Source: Eubacteriales Family XIII. Incertae Sedis bacterium
GTDB taxonomy: Bacteria; Bacillota; Clostridia; Peptostreptococcales; Anaerovoracaceae
DNA: 15,091 nucleotides
Reading direction: 5' to 3'
NCBI GenBank assembly: GCA_031287295.1
Contig: JAITTH010000164.1
Span: 1-15,091 of the forward strand
Within the stretch, counting starts at the first letter, position 1. Each line of letters starts with the position of its first letter. Below, piece by piece: positions 6,591-13,208 of this stretch. The translations under genes were made by a program, and so were the position numbers. Below the pieces are notes generated by a model. The model was not told where the DNA came from. It made no database searches and saw nothing but the letters and a program-made list of their open reading frames with translations.

Positions 6591-8090
6591 ATGCGACTCT
6601 TAGATCTTTTCCAGTTTTCAACGGACAATCTCCGAAGGAGAAAAGGTCGTACCATTTTGACAATCATTGGTGTGGTTGTCGGCGTTTGTGCGATTGTGGT
6701 CATGATTTCTCTTGGCATCGCTGTCAACCGCGCGACAGACGACATGCTGAAAGGCTGGGGAGATTTAACAAAGATCGAAGTGATGCGATGGGGTGCGCAG
6801 AGCGGAACGCCCGATTTAGATGATGATATGGTCGCACAGTTTCGCGAAATTCCGCATGTTGTTGGTGCGACGCCAATGTATCAAACAACTGAATTTTACG
6901 GCAACATTGCCGCCGGGTCGGGGAATCGTTATTTGGCAGAAGGGGCAATGATCGTCGGTGTTGACCCAACGGCACTTGAGGCCATGGGCTATGAACTGGA
7001 AACAGGAAATTTTGATATTGCCGGCAGTGGCATGGGAAACCGAATCCCCATTCTCATTGGGAATCAGACACCTTTTTCGTTCCGAGACGCCAAAAAAAGC
7101 TGGTCTTCGCCAAACAGCATGAAATCCCCGATGTACGACGAAAACTACATAGAAATAACCAACCTTCCAAACTATGACGAGAACGGAACCCTGCTAAACC
7201 CGGATGATTTTTTCTTTGATGTCATGCATTCGAAATTGACATTCCGCATGGAAGTCGGCTATGACGAAACCCGGCAGGAAATAAAATACAAAGACTACGA
7301 ACTGGTGCCGGTCGGCATGATCAAAGGAAGTATGAATGACTGGATGGTAAGCAACTCCTTCATCATGAGCCTCGACAACATGAAAAAACTCGAGAAAGAC
7401 CATAAACGCGCGGTGGGCAGCAGCTCTGGCGGCGGTGGTGGAATGGTCAGTTATGCCTATGGTGGTCAGGAAGGAACCGTGGAGGGCTACGACTCTGTCT
7501 TTGTGAAGATTGATGACGTAGACAACATGGCAGATGCGGAAAAGCAGATCAAGGAAATTGGTTATCAGATTAGCTCGCTTAGCGAAACGAGAGATCAGCT
7601 CATGGGGCAGGTAGCACAAACACAGCTCATGCTTGGTGGCTTGGCGGCGATTTCCCTGTTTGTTGCTGCATTAAACATCATGAACACCATGACGATGGCC
7701 ATTACGGAACGCACACGGGAAATCGGCGTGATGAAGGTGCTCGGTTGCAGTCTTGGGAACATTCGAGGGATGTTTCTTGTTGAGTCAGGTGCCATTGGAT
7801 TTGTCGGGGGAATTGCCGGTTGTATGATCAGTTTTTTGCTCAGCTTTGTTTTGAATCATATCTCCCAGATCCTTTCCTTTTTGCAAATTCAGAGCGACTT
7901 TGACATTGCTTCCGCATTCGGGCTCGGTGGTCTTACCTCACAGGTGCCGGATGCAAAACTCTCGATTATTCCCCTATGGCTTTACCTGTTTTCGCTTGTC
8001 TTTGCAACGATTGTCGGACTGATCTCGGGCATTGCACCGGCAAATCGCGCGGTGAAGATTTCTTCGCTCGAAGCAATCCGTCACGAATAA
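6591..8090 (+). CDS. MacB/FtsX-type ABC transporter permease
   Basis: This 499-residue integral membrane protein has the MacB layout: an N-terminal amphipathic stretch, a first membrane helix (about 20-44, TILTIIGVVVGVCAIVVMIS), a large extracytoplasmic domain (about 45-335, MacB-PCD-like), and three C-terminal helices (about 343-365, 395-420, 463-485). The conserved coupling segment ITERTREIGVMKVLG follows the second helix, and the C-terminus NRAVKISSLEAIRHE is typical of the family. The extracytoplasmic domain contains a glycine-rich loop (SSSGGGGGMV, about 277-286). The ATG lies three bases after the upstream stop, with GGAGGA (6575-6580) inside the preceding gene. Together with the ATPase it should form a type VII ABC machine that exports or extracts a substrate at the outer membrane face. 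Substrate unknown; antimicrobial peptides, lipids or proteins are all possible. Confidence 0.92.
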   Translation: MRLLDLFQFSTDNLRRRKGRTILTIIGVVVGVCAIVVMISLGIAVNRATDDMLKGWGDLTKIEVMRWGAQSGTPDLDDDMVAQFREIPHVVGATPMYQTTEFYGNIAAGSGNRYLAEGAMIVGVDPTALEAMGYELETGNFDIAGSGMGNRIPILIGNQTPFSFRDAKKSWSSPNSMKSPMYDENYIEITNLPNYDENGTLLNPDDFFFDVMHSKLTFRMEVGYDETRQEIKYKDYELVPVGMIKGSMNDWMVSNSFIMSLDNMKKLEKDHKRAVGSSSGGGGGMVSYAYGGQEGTVEGYDSVFVKIDDVDNMADAEKQIKEIGYQISSLSETRDQLMGQVAQTQLMLGGLAAISLFVAALNIMNTMTMAITERTREIGVMKVLGCSLGNIRGMFLVESGAIGFVGGIAGCMISFLLSFVLNHISQILSFLQIQSDFDIASAFGLGGLTSQVPDAKLSIIPLWLYLFSLVFATIVGLISGIAPANRAVKISSLEAIRHE

Positions 8091-8113
8091 GAAGACGTCC
8101 GATTTATTCCTTT

Positions 8114-8143
8114 GTCACATGAGGCGAATACCTGATGTATAAT
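8114..8143 (+). promoter_or_regulatory. Probable promoter of the DUF4358-MBOAT-DHHW unit
   Basis: A perfect TATAAT (8138-8143), preceded by TG, lies 18 bases after GTCACA (8114-8119, four of six matches to the -35 consensus). An alternative -35, TTGTCA at 8112-8117, would need a 20-base spacer. The predicted start is near 8150, about 60 bases before the lipoprotein ATG. Confidence 0.5.
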
Positions 8144-8208
8144 AGATGTATGAGCCAGAAACTCAAAATCAATGGTCATCGGGTAATCTATGTTCAGGGG
8201 GTATTGAA

Positions 8209-8763
8209 ATGGTGAAACAAAAGAAAAAGTACTTCGCAATGCTACTCGCATTCAGCCTTATCTTTCTATTGGCGGCCTGCGGGGAATCTGAAAAAGCGAA
8301 AAGTGACACAATCGAAGGTAACCTTTCCGATATCATGAACTCCATCACACAAACTGTTGACGCCACCCTTGGCGATAACGATAAGCTACCTATGACCGGT
8401 CCGAGTCTCATCACAAAAGAAAATGCAACAGGGATGACCGGGCTCTCTCCGGAAGACTTTGTATCCTATGTTGAAGACGCCTATGGCGTACAAGGCATGT
8501 TGAGCACCACTGCGTTTGAGGTCGTGCTGATTCGCTGCAAATCTTTCGAGGATGCAGCAACTGTTAAAGAACTCGTTGCAACAAACTTTGATCCCGGGAA
8601 ATGGATTTGCGTCCGTCCGGAAAATTGCACGGTCATTGATTCGGGTTCCTATGTCCTTCTTGCGGTGAGCAGCACCGCACAGAGCGAAGCCATTGTCACT
8701 GCATTCACAGATTTGTCAAAAGATAATGTAGGCGAACCGAATGTGTTCTATAAAGGCGAGTAG
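8209..8763 (+). CDS. DUF4358-like lipoprotein
   Basis: This 184-residue protein begins at the ATG preceded by AGGGGG (8196-8201); an in-frame ATG at 8146 lies over the likely transcription start and lacks a ribosome site. The N-terminus is a lipoprotein signal: MVKQKKK, a hydrophobic core, and lipobox LAAC with lipidated Cys24. After a flexible linker, the segment LPMTGPSLITKENATGMTGLSPEDFVSY and the following beta-alpha region (TTAFEVVLIRCKSFEDAATVKELV, TVIDSGSYVLLAVS) match my memory of DUF4358, a family of clostridial lipoproteins of unknown function. It is predicted to sit on the outer face of the membrane. It is the first gene of a unit with an MBOAT acyltransferase and a DHHW protein, so it may assist polysaccharide acetylation at the cell surface. 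The lipoprotein call is strong; the family call is moderate. Confidence 0.78.
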   Translation: MVKQKKKYFAMLLAFSLIFLLAACGESEKAKSDTIEGNLSDIMNSITQTVDATLGDNDKLPMTGPSLITKENATGMTGLSPEDFVSYVEDAYGVQGMLSTTAFEVVLIRCKSFEDAATVKELVATNFDPGKWICVRPENCTVIDSGSYVLLAVSSTAQSEAIVTAFTDLSKDNVGEPNVFYKGE

Positions 8764-8783
8764 GCAAACGTTCCGCATCAGTC

Positions 8784-10202
8784 ATGCTTTTTTCCAGCAT
8801 TAGTTTTCTTTACTACTTCTTCCCTATCGTATTGGCGGTCTATTTTTTGATGCCCATGCGACAGGGTTCGCTTGTTGCACGGAACATGACCTTGCTCGCA
8901 GCCAGCATCTTTTTTTACGCATGGGGCGAACCGATTTATGTGCTTCTCATGCTTGTCCAAGCGTTTTCCGGATGGTTTTTCGGCATGCTCATTCATCGTT
9001 ACCAAGACCGTCCGGGGCAAAAACGCGCTGCACTCATCGGTGCCATACTCGTCGCCGGTCTATGTCTTGGCTATTTCAAATATGCCGATTTCTTTGTCGA
9101 AAGCTTCTGCACCCTATTTGGTCTCAATACGGTTGCATTACGTATCGCCCTGCCCATCGGCATCAGCTTTTACACCTTCCAGATTCTTTCCTACGATATC
9201 GATCTTTATCGTGGGAATGCCACTCTTCAAAAAAATGTTTTTACCTTTGCAACCTATGTAACGCTCTTTCCACAGCTCATAGCAGGTCCTATTGTGCGTT
9301 ATGTGGACATTTCAGCGCAACTGACAAAGCGCGAGCATACCCTTGCTAATTTTGCCTATGGCGTGCGACGCTTTGTGTTCGGACTTTCGAAGAAGGTTCT
9401 ACTCGCGAACACGCTGGGTGAGCTGGTACAAATTTACAAAAGCGAGGATGACCGGAGCGTGCTGTTTGCGTGGCTGTCTCTCTGTGCCTATGCCCTGCAG
9501 CTCTATTTCGACTTTTCCGGCTACAGCGACATGGCAATTGGCATCGGGAGAATGTTTGGATTTCGTTTTAAGGAAAATTTCAACTATCCGTACATCGCCA
9601 GAAGTGCAACCGACTTTTGGCGTCGTTGGCATATTTCCATGTCCGGATGGTTTCGAGACTATATCTATATTCCACTCGGCGGAAATCGCGTGAGACCACT
9701 GCGCCACATAACAAACATTCTTTTCGTTTGGATTTTAACCGGACTTTGGCACGGCGCGGGTTGGACGTTTATCTTCTGGGGATTGTATTATGCCATCGTC
9801 CTAATTGCCGAAAAATATCTGTGGGGCAATCTTTTAAGCAAAGCACCTGCCTTTCTGGCTCATCTCTATACCTTTTTCATCTTTCTGATCGGCTGGGCAT
9901 TTTTCGATGCGGATGGGATATCTACCGCCTTTGAAGAAATTGCACGGCTCTTCGGACAGTCTGGCACCGGAGAGTTCGTTGGAGAGGAAGCTATGTATTA
10001 CCTGCGGAGCTACGCCGTTCTACTCCTCGTAGCAATCCTTGGCGCAACGCCCATTCCGGCAAGACTCGCCCGAAAATTCTCGGAAAGAAAACCGACGATG
10101 GGGATTCTTTGCGAAGCAGGTATTCTCCTTGCACTGCTTTTTGTTGTAACGGGACATTTTGTAGATGGCTCGTTTAATCCGTTCATCTATTTTCGGTTTT
10201 AG
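8784..10202 (+). CDS. MBOAT O-acyltransferase (AlgI/PatA-like)
   Basis: This 472-residue polytopic membrane protein matches the MBOAT family: N-terminal MLFSSISFLYYFFPIVL, the segment ISFYTFQILSYDIDLYRG, the DFSGYSDMAIGIGRMFGF block, the conserved FWRRWHISMSGWFRDYIYIP block (His283), and LTGLWHGAGWTF with the invariant catalytic His323. About eleven hydrophobic segments are visible. AlgI-type members carry acetyl groups across the membrane and pass them to an extracellular transferase that acetylates polysaccharide; the DHHW protein encoded next is the likely partner. Its start lies 20 bases after the lipoprotein stop. No good ribosome site precedes the ATG, but the N-terminal sequence fits the family start closely, so translation may depend on coupling. 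The acceptor glycan is unknown. Confidence 0.93.
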   Translation: MLFSSISFLYYFFPIVLAVYFLMPMRQGSLVARNMTLLAASIFFYAWGEPIYVLLMLVQAFSGWFFGMLIHRYQDRPGQKRAALIGAILVAGLCLGYFKYADFFVESFCTLFGLNTVALRIALPIGISFYTFQILSYDIDLYRGNATLQKNVFTFATYVTLFPQLIAGPIVRYVDISAQLTKREHTLANFAYGVRRFVFGLSKKVLLANTLGELVQIYKSEDDRSVLFAWLSLCAYALQLYFDFSGYSDMAIGIGRMFGFRFKENFNYPYIARSATDFWRRWHISMSGWFRDYIYIPLGGNRVRPLRHITNILFVWILTGLWHGAGWTFIFWGLYYAIVLIAEKYLWGNLLSKAPAFLAHLYTFFIFLIGWAFFDADGISTAFEEIARLFGQSGTGEFVGEEAMYYLRSYAVLLLVAILGATPIPARLARKFSERKPTMGILCEAGILLALLFVVTGHFVDGSFNPFIYFRF

Positions 10203-10219
10203 AGGAAGGAGGCGAAGTC

Positions 10220-11374
10220 ATGCACGACGAGAAAAAAGAGAAACTGCGTGGCATGCTCATCACCATCGTTTTTCTGTTTGTGCTCGGTGGATTTTTCATC
10301 TTGAATCGCCTTATTTCCCCGCCGGAAATTTTAACGGACGAACGTCGTCCCGCCGAAAAGTTTCCGAAGATTACAGCAGAATCTGTTGCCAAAACCAAAT
10401 TCATGGACGATTTTGAACTTTGGGCAGCAGACAATTTTGCCTTTCGCAAAGCATTCCGTACCCTCCACACCGAAACAACCTTTCATGTGTTTTTTCAAAC
10501 CGATAAAAATGGTCTTTACCTTGGGAATTCGGGTGCCGGGAAATTCGAAAAAATAAAGGAAGAAGAATGGAAACAGTCGCTTCGCAAGATAAAAAAGGTA
10601 GAACAAAACCTAACCGAATGGGGCATCGAAAACATCCGATTCGCCTTTATACCCGACAAAAGCATTTTTGCAGGACGCTATTTCCCGGGATTCGATCTCG
10701 AAGAAGCAAGACAAATCGTTGAAACAGAATTTTCCGATCCGGAAACGAACATCGAGATCATTGACATTGCAAACACCCTCAATGCTTCAGACTTTTATCG
10801 AACCGATCTCCATTGGGATCAATCGCAAATCCTTGATGTTGCTCAGCAGCTGCTAGGCACTTCGTATAAGCTTAACATGGAGCATTCAACATCAGAAACC
10901 GGGAGTCCATCGCCTCAAACTGCCGGAGACTTTACTGGCGTATATCCCGGGCAGCTTGCCCTGAATATGAAACCGGATACCCTGCGTTACATCCCGGCAA
11001 ACAACATTCGAGTATCGTATTTAGACGTCCATACGCAAGAAATGACAACCGGTGTTCTTTACAAGGAAAAGGCACTCACAGAAGACATGGATGCCTACGA
11101 TTTCTTTCTTAGCGGTTCGCAGCCTCTCATCTTCTTAGAAAACACCCAAACGACATCCGATCGCACACTTTACTTCTTCCGCGATTCTTTCGGATCCTCC
11201 ATCGCCCCGCTACTTGCCGCATCCGGAAGTTATAAAAAGATTGTTTGCATTGACCTGCGTTACATCGATCTGCGTATGATAAGTCAGGTAATTACATTGA
11301 CAGAAAATGCCGATGCACTTTTCCTTTACAGTTCACAAATTCTAAACAACCCTACCGTCCTTCTTGTTGGATGA
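10220..11374 (+). CDS. DHHW-family protein (AlgJ/AlgX-like SGNH acetyltransferase partner)
   Basis: This 384-residue protein has one N-terminal membrane helix (about residues 11-30) and an extracellular body. The DHHW motif is present as Asp196-Leu197-His198-Trp199 (FYRTDLHWDQ), and a later FFRDSFGSSI supplies Ser323. The order Asp-x-His before the Ser matches the catalytic arrangement of AlgX/AlgJ-type SGNH-like O-acetyltransferases, so these residues are the predicted triad. The early DFELWAADNFAFRKAFRTLH segment is also typical of the family. AAGGAGG at 10206-10212 gives an excellent ribosome site, 17 bases after the MBOAT stop. It most likely moves acetyl groups delivered by the MBOAT protein onto a surface polysaccharide. 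Its last 33 bases overlap the convergent TetR gene. The family call is strong; the reaction is inferred. Confidence 0.87.
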   Translation: MHDEKKEKLRGMLITIVFLFVLGGFFILNRLISPPEILTDERRPAEKFPKITAESVAKTKFMDDFELWAADNFAFRKAFRTLHTETTFHVFFQTDKNGLYLGNSGAGKFEKIKEEEWKQSLRKIKKVEQNLTEWGIENIRFAFIPDKSIFAGRYFPGFDLEEARQIVETEFSDPETNIEIIDIANTLNASDFYRTDLHWDQSQILDVAQQLLGTSYKLNMEHSTSETGSPSPQTAGDFTGVYPGQLALNMKPDTLRYIPANNIRVSYLDVHTQEMTTGVLYKEKALTEDMDAYDFFLSGSQPLIFLENTQTTSDRTLYFFRDSFGSSIAPLLAASGSYKKIVCIDLRYIDLRMISQVITLTENADALFLYSSQILNNPTVLLVG

Positions 11375-12055
11375 TTTTGAAGAGATGCAATAACTGTCGA
11401 GCAGTCGTACTTTAATATCCAATAGCATCTCGCGATAATCAAACTTGGATTCATTGCCACGACTTTTCGATACAACATCCATGATGAAAAACATCACGGT
11501 CTGCAAAATAGAACGTGCCTCAGTCATGACCGAAAACGATTTTGCCCAAGCGTTTTCTATACTAATGTTGAACCATTTTTCAATGAAGGCCGCACCGTAA
11601 CCCAGAAAGACCTCATTATAGATTTCTCCGGCACGTTTGTCTCGAAGTTGCTCCACGATAATCAGACTAAAGGCGTAATTTGTATACGTATTACGCATCT
11701 CAAGCGCTTCCGCAAACAGAATATCGAGAACATCCTCAAAACACCGGGCCGTCAGAAGATCTTCTTCCATGTGCTTAAAATAGATCATGTAGAGATCGCA
11801 TGAATGGGTTAAGATTGCATCGAACAATTCCTCTTTGCTTCGAAAGTGATTATAGAGAGCGCCCGGTGTAACATACACTTTGTCCGCAATATCTCGAATG
11901 GAAATCGATGCATAACCTTGGGTCGCAAACAAAACCGTTGACTCCATCAAGATTTTTTCCTTTGTTAGGGCGCCTCCACTTTGCAACAACGGCAAATCGT
12001 AACTGCGACCGAACACTTCAAAAGTGTCGAAATTCTGTGTTGGATTTTCTTCCAT
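11342..12055 (-). CDS. TetR/AcrR-family regulator with N-terminal extension
   Basis: This 237-residue protein contains the TetR DNA-binding domain: TKEKILMESTVLFATQGYAS, then helix-turn-helix IRDIADKVYVTPGALYNHF (about 53-71) and RSKEELFDAI. About 30 residues precede it, longer than usual. That start is supported by GGAAAGG six bases before the ATG; an internal Met37 would cut into helix 1. The C-terminal ligand domain is not recognisable by eye. It lies 51 bases downstream of the HD-GYP gene on the same strand with no terminator between, so it is probably the third gene of the kinase operon, unusual for a TetR repressor. Its 3' end overlaps the DHHW gene by 33 bases on opposite strands. Targets are unknown; an operator could not be located. 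Confidence 0.9.
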   Translation of the reverse strand: MEENPTQNFDTFEVFGRSYDLPLLQSGGALTKEKILMESTVLFATQGYASISIRDIADKVYVTPGALYNHFRSKEELFDAILTHSCDLYMIYFKHMEEDLLTARCFEDVLDILFAEALEMRNTYTNYAFSLIIVEQLRDKRAGEIYNEVFLGYGAAFIEKWFNISIENAWAKSFSVMTEARSILQTVMFFIMDVVSKSRGNESKFDYREMLLDIKVRLLDSYCISSKSSNKKDGRVV

Positions 12056-12106
12056 GCTGACCTTTCCGGTTCACCCATAAGATGGCAATAAGTTTGAAAT
12101 GAAACG

Positions 12107-13198
12107 CTATTCCACCTTACCCCAGTCAATGCTATCTGCAATTTCAGCAAACTTATCGGCAACATTATTAAAAACGTCCACCAAAACAGGATCGAAATGC
12201 GTACCCCGTCCATCGTTGATGATAGACTCTGCAACCTCTGTCGTCAAAGGCTTTTTGTAAGGTCGCACGGAAATAAGCGCGTCGTATACATCTGCAATGG
12301 CCATCAGCCTGCCTTCGAGTGGGATCTCATCTCCTGCAAGCCCGCTTGGATAGCCTGTTCCATTCCATTTCTCATGATGCGTTGCGGCAATCGTCTTTGA
12401 AAAATGAAGAAACTGATAATCGTTCGAATATTTTTCAATGCGTGAAATGGCTTCTACGCCATAATCCACGTGCTTCTTCATCACTTCGAATTCCTCTTCC
12501 GTCAATTTCCCGGGCTTGTTGAGAATGGCATCCGCAATCGCAATTTTCCCAACATCGTGCAGCGGAGAAGAAGCGACGATCAAATTCACATCCCAGTCTT
12601 TCGTGATGTCTGCGTAGATGCCTTCTTTCATAATTTCTTCCAGGAGTACCTTCAGGTAGCGCTGTGTACGGTCAATATGACCACCGGTATTTCCATCGCG
12701 GAATTCCACCATTTCGGTTACAGCCATGAGCATCGTATTTTGCAATGCTTCCACTTGAAAAGACTTTCGATCCACTTCCATTTTTAAATAATCGTTGTGC
12801 GACTGTATTTCTTTCCGTTGCTCAGCAATCAAAATGTGATTTTCGATGCGCCGACGAAGCAGCGGTGCGCTAAACGGTTTTAAGATATAATCAATAGCAC
12901 CAAGCCCAAGCCCCTCAATTTCACTGTCCTGGTCTGTTTTCGCCGTGAGGAATATTACAGGAATCGTCTTGAAACTGCTTTCGCTTTTCAGCTTTTTGAT
13001 CACATCATAACCATCCATTCCGGGCATTTCGATATCGAGGAGAATCAAATCCGGAAGAATCCTTTCCATGAGCTCGAAGAGCCGGGCTCCGGATGACGCC
13101 GGGTAAACCTCGTAATACTCTTTCAGCATACTTCGAGCAATTTTCAGGTTGGCCTCGTTATCATCCACAATGATTACTTTGTATTTTGTCATCTCCAT
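12107..13198 (-). CDS. HD-GYP response regulator (predicted cyclic-di-GMP phosphodiesterase)
   Basis: This 363-residue protein has an N-terminal receiver domain with acidic pocket Asp12/Asp13, phosphorylation site Asp55 (LILLDIEMPGMDG), Thr85 and Lys107 (ILKPFS). After a helical linker (about 118-155) comes an HD-GYP domain: EFRDGNTGGHIDRT, His214-Asp215 with Lys218 (HDVGK), His243, His274-His275, and TGYPSGLAGDEIP with Gly282-Tyr283-Pro284, then IADVYDAL. All metal-binding residues seem present, so it should hydrolyse cyclic-di-GMP when the receiver is phosphorylated. The chosen ATG at 13198 has AGGAG seven bases upstream, overlapping the stop codon of the kinase gene. Translational coupling and the domain match make the kinase its probable phosphodonor. 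No GGDEF cyclase is in the window. Confidence 0.94.
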   Translation of the reverse strand: MEMTKYKVIIVDDNEANLKIARSMLKEYYEVYPASSGARLFELMERILPDLILLDIEMPGMDGYDVIKKLKSESSFKTIPVIFLTAKTDQDSEIEGLGLGAIDYILKPFSAPLLRRRIENHILIAEQRKEIQSHNDYLKMEVDRKSFQVEALQNTMLMAVTEMVEFRDGNTGGHIDRTQRYLKVLLEEIMKEGIYADITKDWDVNLIVASSPLHDVGKIAIADAILNKPGKLTEEEFEVMKKHVDYGVEAISRIEKYSNDYQFLHFSKTIAATHHEKWNGTGYPSGLAGDEIPLEGRLMAIADVYDALISVRPYKKPLTTEVAESIINDGRGTHFDPVLVDVFNNVADKFAEIADSIDWGKVE

Positions 13199-13208
13199 AC
13201 ATTTTCTC

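Noticed and set aside
10336..10350. Perfect inverted repeat GGACGA-ACG-TCGTCC that could be an operator
   Set aside because: It lies inside the DHHW coding region (TDERRP segment) away from any promoter, and is probably a chance result of codon choice.
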